This document shows, piece after piece, positions 43,345 to 56,100 of a DNA stretch of 64,000 nt. The number at the start of each line of letters is the position of its first letter. The first letter of the stretch is position 1. A program made the position numbers and the translations under genes. The stretch spans positions 39,835,627 to 39,899,626 of the forward strand of contig CM067309.1 of NCBI GenBank assembly GCA_034231615.1, read 5' to 3'. The notes beneath the pieces were generated by a model. It saw only the letters and a program-made list of their open reading frames with translations. It was not told the DNA's origin and ran no database searches. This DNA is from Meghimatium bilineatum. Taxonomy: Eukaryota; Mollusca; Gastropoda; Stylommatophora; Philomycidae.

Positions 43345-43505
43345 AACAGATGCTGGGCATGACTTTCATTACTGCATGTTTTCCTGTTGCCAAAGCTGTC
43401 GCCGCGACGTGTAAGAAGAACTTTTTATTGCACCCCCGAAAGATAAAAATCCTTGTCCCAACCGCGGATTGAACCTGAAGCCGGCTTTCTAGCCATACGG
43501 CCATA
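43345..43505 (-). mobile_element. tRNA-derived SINE
   Basis: Minus strand: GCCGTATGGCTAGAAAGC then a perfect B-box GGTTCAATCC. The following CTGTTGCC / CATG segment parallels 21840-22055. Confidence 0.6.
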
Positions 43506-43867
43506 AAACAACCAATGATTCTTCTAACTTGTGCATTGTTCACACTGGGTCTCCAGATTTCACTTCTAATAGAGACTAGACACTTGACCACATTTAGCAA
43601 TAGTTGGAGAGTCAAATCACATTTTTTTCTTGTGCCACATTATTGATGGAAGAAAGTCGGAATACTCGATGTGAGGAACCAACGTCATAGCTCAGTGCTA
43701 GGATGACCAATAATACTATGTTAAGATTATCAACTATAATGTACTAGGTGACCAATTATATAGTGCTAGGATGCACATTTATAACTGTGCTAGAAAGACC
43801 ACATATAATGTGTTGGGCCCAGTGAACGATTGTATTTCTTCTCTGCAATACAAACTTTATAGACTTG

Positions 43868-43926
43868 AGATTTTACTCGGATGCTGAGTGCGGTTGAGAT
43901 TTTACTGGGATGCTGAGTGAGGAGGG
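43868..43926 (-). repeat. Duplicated stop-codon region of the SRRM-like gene
   Basis: CACTCAGCATCC(C/G)AGTAAAATCTCAA occurs twice, about 30 bp apart. The first copy (43902 upwards) contains the used TAA, the second lies in the 3' UTR. Confidence 0.9.
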
Positions 43927-44154
43927 GACTCCTCAGCAGAGTCAGATGATGATGATGTAGATGATACATTGCGATGCCGCTGTTGTTGATGTCTGTGCTG
44001 GACATGTTTATGTTGATGTGGGCTGGTAGAACGAGACAAACTATGAAAATTCGATCTTGGGGAGTGTGATCTTGATTGAGATGAGGAAGAAGAGTCAGTG
44101 TCTGATGATGATGACCGAGAAGGTCTTATATATGGTACTGGTCGCTTCCGAGCA
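43902..44154 (-). CDS. SRRM-like terminal exon: second half of eMIC and stop
   Basis: Acceptor TCATTTCAG, 83 codons, TAA at 43902-43904. It begins ARKRPVPYIRPSRSSSSDTD and continues as a Ser/Arg/His-rich tail ending ESPPHSASQ. ARKRP(I/V)PYxRPS is the diagnostic eMIC block of SRRM3/SRRM4. The last coding bases and the stop are duplicated just downstream. Confidence 0.85.
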
Positions 44155-47100
44155 CTGAAATGAAAGTTTTAATTGCAGGAATTAGTATAGCCAATGTGAC
44201 ATCTTTATAAAGAATTTTGTGCAGATCATTGTAATTGTCTGTAGAATTACATGTAGACATATCAAATATAAATTATGGACAAGATATAAACATTCAGAAA
44301 ACAAACAAAAAATATATAAAAGCAAGATCAAAGAGGAACGGGTACTAAACATAAAAATACATGGATAGATACTACAACAAGTAGAACATTACCAATATCT
44401 ATCTATCTATTGACTTTTTTAAAGTGCAGTTAGGCGTCGTGGGGAATTGAAGTTTTCTGTCTTTACCTGTCTTTGTTGCATTTTCCAAATTGCAGTTAGG
44501 CATTGTGGCGAGTTGAAGCTTTCTGCCTTTGTTGCATTTGCCGGTTAGGCCGTGGTTCTTAAGATCTCTCTGATTGAATCTTGCCATTTTGTTCTTGATT
44601 AGAAAACTGGCCTCACAGCTCGTGGGGCATTCCCATAAGTGCTTCGCCCTCTGTTCTAGCAGCCATTCGACTCGATGGTGTTTCTAGTCCAATGCAGCCA
44701 AAACAGACGTCGACATCAGGGCACAACTCTGGCCCTTGCGACAGATTTCTTTGTTGTTCCGCCTACACACACCTGTAACTAGTTCAAGCACAACGTCGGC
44801 CTGTCGGAACAAAATGGTAACTGTTATCGAAGGTTACGACTACGAGATTGTATAGATGACGTTCCATGAAGCTTCTATAAGAAGATAACCTCAATATAAA
44901 GGCATGTCATCTACTAAGGTTTTCTGTTGCATGGGTGGTTTATCTAGTGAGCCATTGGTGAGACCCACAGACACAACCGCATACGCGTTCTTGGTCTTCC
45001 TCTTGCTTTGTACGCGTTCTTTCTGCTGTTGTATGCCGTGATGGTTCCATTCACATAGGTATCCAAACCTTGTTTGATCTGCTATATTTCTATATATATT
45101 GTTTACATGATATGGTCTTTACTATCTTTCTGATGTCTTCATTTCTCATTCAGTCTCTTCTGGTGACGTTTATAGACCTTATCTCGGTACAAATATCTCA
45201 GACACACAATCACAAATAATGGTAGATGTGAAACAGAAATTAAAAGGAGAATAGGAATGGCTAAAAGCACTGTTAATGTAAATAGTAACATCTAAAGAAA
45301 TCACAAACTAAACATGAGAATTATGAAAAGAATGCTACATCAATTCTATATGAATGTATGGCTCAGAAACATGGACAATGAACAAACAACTTGAAGACAG
45401 AACTGATACCTTTGACATGGAGATATATAGAAGAATAGGATGGACATGGAAAGAGAATAAAACACTAATGAGTCTTATTCATTCATTTTCCTTTTGTGCT
45501 GCAGTTAGCGCAGAGGTCAGATCTCTCCAATTCTGTCTGTTCAAAGCTATTCTGTGCAGCTCTTGAATAGTATGAATATTGGTTGTTTTACTTTCTCTAA
45601 GTATTGTTCTTCTGAGTGTTTCTTTTGGTCTACCCCTGTCTCTTTTGCCTGTGGGTATCCATTTCAAGAGATTGGTGGTGTATTCTGTTGATGTCTGCGT
45701 GTAGAACATGCCCGATGTAGGGCCAACAGCGTTTTCTGATAACATCTGTGATGAAGCATCGAATGGTGACAGTTACCTGCAATGCATGTAGTAAGAGGTA
45801 ATTAAGGAGGTTGGTTTTTGGGGTGGAATTGGCTGTCCGATCCTATAAAGTGTCAAAATGATAAAAATCCATGCTGAAGTTTGATGTGTTAGGGTGAAGG
45901 ACGCATATATCGTAGCAAAGTGTAAACAATAACACAACACATTCCATTCTCCGGACTACATCCTGCTAATCTTCAGGAGTTAGAGAACAAACGCAGAAGA
46001 AGATCCCAGGTAGTGATGTCTTTTTTAGAAAATACAATTTTTAATGAAGTGTGGGGGGTGAGGGGGTTAATCACTTGAAGCTGTGCGCTGTCAATGGTAC
46101 TCTTGGCAGACGGCGGGCAATCATGTCCCACAAAAACAATAAAAAAACTGACATCTAGTTCCTACCCTGTCTCCCCTGTCTTACAAAAATAATTTAAAAA
46201 CGGATTACTAGTTCCTATCCTGTCTTACCAAAAAAAACCTAATCATAAATTGATTTCTAGTTCCTATCCTATTTTTTTAAATTCTCTAAGAGGCATTAAC
46301 AAAAATTATCAGAAGAGTTCTAATTCTATTCTCATTCTGTCATAGTTACCTTGTGATCCGTCTCTTATCCAAATAACAGGGTGAACCGCTCCGACGTCTG
46401 ATAGATGGTGACCTTACCCGTCGGTCCCCACTTCGATGGTCCAACAAAGAACTCACACTTCTGCTCTCACTTCTATTTTGTATCTTACTGATGTCGTGAC
46501 GATATGTTGGCTGACTTAGATTGCTGGACTCGCTGTCACTGGATCCACGACTTGAAGTTGATGATTTGGAGCACCGTCTGTTTAATAGAATCAACAATGA
46601 AGCAGAGCTATTGTCGAATAAGATAACACAGAGGTATTGTCGAATAAGATAACACAGAGCTATTGTCGAATAAGATAAAAACAGAGCTATTGTTGAATAA
46701 GATAAAAACAGAGCTATTGTTGAATAAGATAAAAACAGAGCTATTGATTGCTGCATTTTTTTCCATTTCATTAATGGGAAGTTCTTCATGTCACCTGTGA
46801 TATGGCGAAGTACTTGATTTTAGCCCTTGTCCAGAGCTGGGAAATGACCATCATCATCTAGATAATTCGGATTTGCCTTTAAAAATCATTTGATCAATAG
46901 GATGTCTATAAGTGATAGGATCTAACACATCATCTATAAGCAGTACTTGAAAGAAACACAAATAACTAACGTATATTTTGTACTTGAAACACAAATAACT
47001 AACGTATATTTTGTACTTGAAACACAAATAACTAACGTATATTTTGTACTTGAAACAGAAATAACTAACATATATTTTGTACTTAAAACACAAATAACTA

Positions 47101-50100
47101 ACGTATATTTTGTACTTACAACACAAATAGGTAACGTATATTTTGTACTTGAAATACAAACAACGAACATATATTTTGTACTTGAAATACAAACAACGAA
47201 CGTATATTTTGTACTTGAAACACAAATAACTAACGTATATTTTGTACTTAAAACACAAATAGGTAACGTATATTTTGTACTTGAAATACAAACAACGAAC
47301 ATATATTTTGTACTTGAAATACAAACAACGAACGTATATTTTGTACTTGAACCACAAACAACGAACGTATATTTTAAGACATCCACTATCGACGGTGCTT
47401 TAAAACTGCTGTTTCAACAATATTACTTACGTAGAGCACATGTTTTTGATGTACTTGAAGACAACAGACGAACCATAACTAAGACTAAGGGGTTATGAGT
47501 GTTAACACGAAAACATACAAATTACAATACACAAGACATTTGTGTTCAAGTGAAACATCAAAAACCTGTGTTCTACGTAACTACTATTGTTGGTCTGTTT
47601 CACTGCAGTATTACCTTATAATGCTTTTAACTATGCGATTCTATGTTCTTATATTCATTCAACAATTAATCAGACGCTGTACCTTCTATAGGAATAACGA
47701 GATGAGGATCTTGACCGTGACTTGGACTCAAATCTTGACCGTGACTTGGACTCAAATCTTGACCATGACTTGGACACAAATCTTGACCGTATCTTGGAGT
47801 CAAATCGTGACCTCGACTTGGAATCAAACTGTGACCGTAATTTCGACTCAAATCTTGACAGTGACTTCGACTCAAATCTTGACAGTGACTTGGACTCAAA
47901 TCTTGACCCCACAGTTTTCCCAGTGACACGTCCATCGGCACTTAATTTTGTGCCTTTTTGACCACCGCTTTCGTACACAACACACGGTTTTTGTGCTAAA
48001 GAGGAACAAGAGACCGCAGTACGCTGATGAGAAGAATACACAGAGGAACTGACATCTCTTCCATGTAGACTTGACCTGCAGCACACAAGAAACACATTAA
48101 AAAAAATATAAATACTGTAGTTAGAATATATTCCTATCAGATAAGAACATTTACAAATCAGAGGAACATTAAAAAATCTGAAGAGCATTTACAAATTAGT
48201 GGAAAATTTAAAATTAGAAGAACATTTACAAATTGGAGAAAATTTTTTTAAAAGGTGATAGAAATGATGCGGTGTTTTTCATGACACTATTTGATACGGT
48301 CAGGGCCGGTCTTAGGCCATTGCAAAGTATGCGGCCGCAGTGGGCCCCGCACTTCATAGGCCCATAAATTCATATTAGAATTTATTTTATTATCATCTTC
48401 CCTACCCAGACTGGGCCCCGCACAATCCGTTTCGCTTTGGGCCCCTTAATTGTTAGGGCCGGCCCTGGATACGGTGTACGTTTTCATGACACTATTTGAT
48501 ACCGTGTACGTTTTCATGATACTATTTGATACCGTGTACGTTTTCATGACACTGATATCGTGTACATTTTCATGATACTATTTGATACCGTGTACGTTTT
48601 CATAACACTATTTGATACAACAGAAGTTGCAGGATGAATTAGAAATTGCTAAAAGTACTTTCAATGACATAAGGAAAATATGAACATTCAAGCTAGTCGC
48701 CAGCGCATCATCTTGGCATATGATGAAATCCCAGAATTGCTCCAATCTCAAATTCAGTATGTCCTTCAGCATGTGGTAACTGACTGTTCCAGTTCTATGT
48801 TGGTTGATAACTCTTCTTTTGGATTCCTATATGCAGCTCGTTTCTTGCAACACCACACTTCACTTCACTCACAAGTTCTGAATTCTAGCTATAGACACAA
48901 AAGATAAAATGCACCTTACATCTTCCAACTGGTATAACTCCATGATTGCATTCAAAATATCAGGACAGTATCAAAATATCATAAAATACCACCAGTCATT
49001 GTGGCCACGCTGGCAAGTCTGTCTGCTCTTTCATTTTTCCCTAACACATTCGTGTCCGTACTCAAATGTAGGTAACTGTTCATCAACGATTCCTACCACT
49101 GTATCTACTACCCCTACCCCTACCACTACATCTACTACCCCTACCACTACATCTACTACCCCTACCACTACATCTACTACCCCTACCACTACATCTACTA
49201 CCCCTACCACTACATCTACTACCCCTACCACTGTATCTACTACATCTACTACCCCTACCACTACATCTACTACCCCTACCACTACATCTACTACCCCTAC
49301 CACTACATCTACTACCCCTACCACTGTATCTACTACCACTGTATCTACTACCCCTACCACTGCATCTACTACTCCTACCACTGTATCTACTACTCCTACC
49401 ACTGTATCTACTACTCCTACCACTGTATCTACTACTCCTACCACTGTATCTACTACCCCTACCACTACATCTACTACCCCTACCACTACATCTACTACCC
49501 CTACCACTACATCTACTACCCCTACCACTACATCTACTACCCCTACCACTACATCTACTACCCCTACCACTACATCTACTACCCCTACCACTACATCTAC
49601 TACCCCTACCACTACATCTACTACCCCTACCACTACATCTACTACCCCTACCACTATATCTACTACCCCTACCACTACATCTACTACCCCTACCACTACA
49701 TCTACTACCCCTACCACTACATCTACTACCCCTACCACTACATCTACTACCCCTACCACTACATCTACTACCCCTACCACTACATCTACTACCCCTACCA
49801 CTACATCTACTACTCCTACCACTGTATCTACTACTCCTACCACTGTATCTACTACCCCTACCACTACATCTACTACCCCTACCACTACATCTACTACCCC
49901 TACCACTACAACTACTACCCCTACCACTACATCTACTACCCCTACCACTACATCTACTACCCCTACCACTACATCTACTACCCCTACCACTGTATCTACT
50001 ACCCCTACCACTACATCTACTACCCCTACCACTGTATCTACTACCCCTACCACTGTATCTACTACCCCTACCACTACATCTACTACCCCTACCACTGTAT

Positions 50101-53100
50101 CTACTATCCCTACCACTACATCTACTACCCCTACCACTGTATCTATTACCCCTACCACTACATCTACTACCCCTACCACTACATCTACTACTCCTACCAC
50201 TGTATCTACTACCCCTACCACTGTATCTACTACCCCTACCACTACATCTACTACTCCTACCACTGTATCTACTATCCCTACCACTACATCTACTACCCCT
50301 ACCACTGTATCTACTACCCCTACCACTACATCTACTACTCCTACCACTGTATCTACTATCCCTACCACTACATCTACTACCCCTACCACTACATCTACTA
50401 CTCCTACCACTGTATCTACTATCCCTACCACTACATCTACTACTCCTACCACTGTATCTACTACCCCTACCACTACATCTACTACCCCTACCACTACATC
50501 TACTACTCCTACCACTGTATCTACTACCCCTACCACTACATCTACTACTCCTACCACTGTATCTACTACTCCTACCACTGTATCTACTACCCCTACCACT
50601 ACATCTACTACCCCTACCACTGTATCTACTATTCCTACCACTACATCTACTACCCCTACCACTGTATCTATTACCCCTACCACTACATCTACTACCCCTA
50701 CCACTGTATCTATTACCCCTACCACTACATCTACTACCCCTACCACTACATCTACTACCCCTACCACTACATCTACTACCCCTACCACTACATCTACTAC
50801 CCCTACCACTGTATCTATTACCCCTACCACTACATCTACTACCCCTACCACTACATCTACTACCCCTACCACTGTATCTACTACCCCTACCACTACATCT
50901 ACTACCCCTACCACTGTATCTACTACATCTACTACCCCTACCACTGTATCTACTACCCTACCACTGTATCTACTACCCCTACCACTACATCTACTACCCC
51001 TACCACTGTATCTATTACCCCTACCACTACATCTATTACCCCTACCACTACATCTACTACCCCTACCACTACATCTACTACCCCTACCACTACATCTACT
51101 ACCCCTACCACTACATCTACTACTCCTACCACTGATGGCATAAAATAACCGGACAAAATTTGTAGAATGATACTCTTAGAATCGGTAAGAAAACAGATAG
51201 GTCTACCTACCTACAGTACTATGACACGACGGTCATATCATTGCCCGGATCTCCGCCATCACCTCATTCGTCATACTACAAGTGATTGCACAGAAGATAC
51301 AACTTCCTTCCCTAATATTAACATCTAAACAAATCATAAACTAACAATAAGAACTGTAGAATTCTACGCCTATTCTATATTAATGTATGGCTCAGAAACA
51401 TGGATACTCAACAAACGACTAGAAGATAGAATTAGATGCCTTTGAGATGTCGATATATAGAAGCAGAGGAGGACAAATAAAGACATGGACAGACAACATC
51501 AAGGAATGGACAGACAACATCAAGGAATGGACAGGGCAAGATATTTCCACACTCATCCGCATCGCCGATGATAGAATTCGCTGGAGACTCTGTGTGCTGA
51601 GGCATCCAATGTGGTACCCCTACGACCCTGAAGGGTTACGGGTTTATTCATTGATTGATATAGAAGAATATGGAGAACTTCGTGGAAAGAGAAGAAAACA
51701 AAAAAGTTCAGACAACACTGCGTATGGAAATGAACCATTACAGGAAATAAAGATCAATCAAATAAAATATTTTGCACATGCTAAAAGATATGACACCTTG
51801 TTGAAGACAGTACTTGAGGGTAGAGTTTGTGAGGAGCAGCTAGAGGTAGGCAGCAGAGATAAAAGTGGGAGGGTCAGATAATGAGATGGACAGGTTACAT
51901 CTAGCAGAGTAGACCGTCACAGGAAGAGACAGGATGTTGGAGGCCCTTTGCGGTCAATTTTCGTTGCAGAGACGGCACTTGATGATGATAAATATATAAC
52001 GTAATGAAGGAATAATAACAAGAAGATAGGTCAAAAAGACGTTTTTTTAAATTTTAAACGCTTCTTCTTCTGCGATCAATTGTAAAACATCCAGTTCAAT
52101 ATTGTTCATGTATAGAGCAGTTTGTTAAACATTCAGTCAAATATTGTTCATGTATAGAGCAGTAGTCCTTCCTATAAGATTTCCAGCAGGATATAGTTCA
52201 GAGAATGGAAACGCGCTGTGTCACCATTTTATGTGCGTCAATGTCTTAACACATCGGTCTTCGACCGTGGTGAAAGTGCAACATTCGTATACATTAACAG
52301 CGGTTCTCTGTTGTTATGAGAGACCACATGCCCTTAAAATTGATTGCTTTTTCCTTGTTATGTTTGTGGTCTCGATTATTTCCTCTTCTGCGATTGTTCT
52401 CAAACTCGTTTACATTAACAGAATGTAGTCCGGAGAACGGATTGCGTTGTGCCATGGTTTACAGCTTAGATGCAATATCTGCACTTTTAAGCCGAACACA
52501 TCCGACTTCAGCATGGGTTCTAGGTAATTTGGCCCTCTATGAGATGATACAGGCAACTCCACCCGCAAAACATCCTTAGTCATTTTTACGATGTGCATGG
52601 CAGGTCATATAGTCACTACTTTTTTGCTCCCGCATTCGGACCTCAGCATCACACGGGCGAGTTCCCCCTTTTTGTGGTATATTCTTTTATGCATTATTTG
52701 TTAATTTTATTTTTGTGCCCATTAAACGGGAAAGTACCGAACAAAATTACATAGACATATAACAAATTCTACCAAACATTTAAATAATAAACAAAAAAAT
52801 TATATCCCACGCTATAAAATATCATTCTAAAACAGTCTCAGAATTCATAGTGGCAGGATTACACGAACCGCAACATTCATTTTTTTCATTATTCATTATT
52901 TATAGTCACACGCTGCTGACTGAATGTATTTATAAATTTGCCTAGAAAATGACTACAGCAAATAAATGTTGAGTTTATGGTTACATACAGAATAGGATAT
53001 GTTACCAATGGAAAACAAAAAATTATGCCAGAACATGGAGAAAATATACATACTAAAAATATACGAATGTGGATCACATAAAATATACATACCAAAAAAT

Positions 53101-56100
53101 ATACCAGTAATCCTCCCATTACATAAATATTTAAAAAAAAAAGATATTTGTCCGGAAGAAATTTATTAGCAGAGTGAAACATGACAACAACGAAACTAAA
53201 GAACGTTGTAATTTGACCACATTAACCTTTCTTCAGATTCAGAACCGGAGATGCGATCATGTTTTTCCTTGCAAGAAATAAAAATGATTGTACGGTTTCA
53301 CTTGCATGTTAGCAGCATTTTCGTATTTAAATTATATCCCCTATGCTCTCATTTTGTGTCATCGTATTTCAGCCCTCGTTCCTTCCTCCACAAACACGTC
53401 TGAAATTAGCTTTCATATTTGAAACCCTCGGGTTGGACACATGCACTAAAAACTAACTGCCTAAAAAACTGAGAAGAATTAAAAAATGTCCAGGCGGGGG
53501 AACCAGCAAGTGCTAGTTTGTGAGGTTTCTGTTCAAATCCAAACGGTGAAATAAGATTCTGAGAAATATAATCCAATTTCAATATATATATATATTTTTT
53601 TAAATATCAAAATCTATGACACTATTAGATTCGTGATAAAAGTTAGTAAAAATTGTGTTTGAAAGAAAATGTAATGACAGGAAGGGCTATAACTCTTATA
53701 GCGAACAAACGTATGAGTTACCGGTAATAGAAAGGATACAAATTTAAAGCAGGATCAGGTTTGTTGAACATTTTATTTAGAATAACCTTTGTAAAATACA
53801 AAATGATAAGTTGGTTTATAATAAGCGCACAGGTTATCAGACTATTGGGAACGGGTACGCAAAAATACAAATAACAGAATAAAGACAAACAGTTTTAACT
53901 TTTAAAACATTCTAAAAGGCTGACGAAAATTTGAACCAGGTCCGTTCTAGCGGCACCAAATCCCCTTCTTCTTCTTCATCGTTCTTCAGTCAGATATCAG
54001 GTTACAGCACCAATAGATTCAATGAATTGTGTGATTCACTTTAGGTCATCCATGGAACAACTCAAGTCTGGAAGCAGTGTCGTCTCAGTAGGCCATATTT
54101 TCTCCCTCTCTTCTTGGTAGAGTTGACAGGCATGAAGAATGTGTTCTGCAGTCTCTGGGCTCAGTCCACAGTTGCACAGGTCTGTCTCACCAATCTTCAG
54201 TTTTCGGAACATGTGACTTCTCAGTCTGTTGTGGCCAGTTCGTAGTCTGAAGATGATGGTTTGTTCCTTACGTGACATTTGATGGTAGGGGTCATTTGGT
54301 TCTGCAGTTGGGTGCATCTGCTTTCATATTTTCTTATATTCTGCTTTTAACATGGTCTTACATTCATCCAAATCCCCAAATTCCTTTGAATCTCAAGTAA
54401 ACAGAGTTTCCGTACTTCACCAACCACATGCTCCCCCCCCCCAAAAAAAAAAGATGTGATCTTGTTAAGACATTAAGCCGATGTACTCAAGATATTGAGA
54501 ACGGAACAGTCAAAACAAGGACTATTACAACAACAAACATCCCGTACAAGTATTGAAGTATCCCCAGGACCACAGACATAGAACACCAGAACTCGTACTA
54601 CAAGGACCGAAAGGCCTACTTGAAAACAAAAATAACATATAGAGACATGACCTGTGGCTTCACATAATATCTTATAAAATATTTCTCAAGAAAATACAAC
54701 ACAAACCCGTGTATAATTTGTATTTTTTGTGTGTGTACCAGTACCCAATAGTCTAATAGTCTCTACGTTCATGGCACCTGATGATGATGACTCAATAGTC
54801 TAATAGTCTCTACGCTTATGGCACCTGATGATGACGACCCAATAGTCTAATAGTCTCTACACTTATGGCACCTGATGATGATGACTCAATAGTCTAATAG
54901 TCTCTACGTTAATGGAAAACCTGATCAACCTTGTGTTTTACGTTATGTTTTACCTTGTTTTTTTGCGTTGTTTTACGTTGTTTTACCGTGTGTTTTTACC
55001 TTGTGTTTTACGTATGTACTGCTGTTATACGGTTTTACACACAAGTCTCACGTATTATGGAATGTGATGTTGGATGTGTTTCAAATATATTTGAGTATTT
55101 TAGAAATACTTGTGGTTTATATTTTAGCCAGTCATTGCACATGGCTCCCCTCAAGTGTGGACGGGAACATGGCTCCCCTCAAGTGTGGACGGGAACATGG
55201 CTCTCCTCAAGTGTGGACGTGAACATGGCTCTCCTCAAACGTGGAATTAAAATGGCCCCCACCAAGCGTGGATGTGAACATATCTCTCATCAAGCGTGGA
55301 TGTGAGTCCCGTTTGGTTATATCATAGCTATACAACCATAAAAAATAGTGAATGTAGCGGTTCGTATAATCCTGACACTACGAAATCTGAGATTGTTTTT
55401 GAATGGTATTGCATAATTAGATTCCATGCATTTAAATCAAACGGCTTCTATCACAGCCGACTAGAGATGAGAACCTCCCAAATTGTCACTCCATGATGCG
55501 ACTGATTCGTGTTTTCCATTGGCAGGCGACACGCAATGTACGCAAAGTGATCAATGAAAATCTGTGTTCTATCAAACGGCTAGATATCGGAAGTGACCAA
55601 TTAGAAGCGAAACAGTCGTCAATATAAGACATATTGGCTAATGGGAAAACAACCTTCCAAAATGATTCATTTGACTTTTGCCGTGTTTTTATTGGTCGCC
55701 ATAATTATACTTTGTGTCGAAAACCCACCTATCTATTCGCTAAACTCTTTGTTGCCTTTCAGCGTCAGAGGTACACGATTTTTCTGGAGATGCCCTCGTG
55801 TGTGCTGAGTATATTGTGGAATTTGTCGCCTCTTTAATTTCAGTGGTCCATCGTTTCCGTGGTTGGCCTCTAAGTCGTCCTTCACTGTATCTGTGTAGCA
55901 TAGCTTGCTGTGGTATGCTGTCTGATGGTAGCCTGCTGATGTGTGCAAACCATTTCATCTGTTGTGTCTACCAATATTCCAAGATTGGAGTGGTACTGAT
56001 TCTTTTTTATAATGTCCTCATTCTTCACTCTGTCTCTTAACGATATTCCTAGGATTCTGCGTAAGAATGCCATTTCATCTGTCACTAGTTTACGTTTGTC

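Larger units (their letters stand above)
37050..43901. other. Intergenic interval between PTRH2 and the SRRM-like gene
   Basis: Both genes end here (convergent). Filled with minus-strand LINE remnants (37190-38130, 38250-38620, 40090-41930, 42280-42770), three tandem arrays, one SINE and one short interspersed element. 39220-40080 shows only AT-rich sequence without coding signals. Confidence 0.6.

Noticed and set aside
46854-47498. Frames of 150-183 codons on both strands with an 11-residue repeat
   Set aside because: 33-bp minisatellite in an SRRM-like intron; both strands open, no gene signals.
47495-47961. Plus-strand frames with TWTQILTV or LDSNLDRDLD repeats
   Set aside because: Antisense of the 24-bp coding repeat of SRRM-like exon 4; the minus strand has splice sites and matching phases, the plus strand does not.
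49031-50944. 637-codon minus-strand frame of VVGVVD repeats
   Set aside because: Shadow of the same minisatellite; no signal peptide, splice signals or unique sequence.
48909-51143. 744-codon plus-strand frame rich in Thr/Ser/Pro, mucin-like
   Set aside because: It starts inside a LINE remnant and is otherwise the 21-bp minisatellite, which is open in several frames because 21 is divisible by three. The antisense strand also has a 637-codon frame. It lies in an intron of a gene on the other strand.
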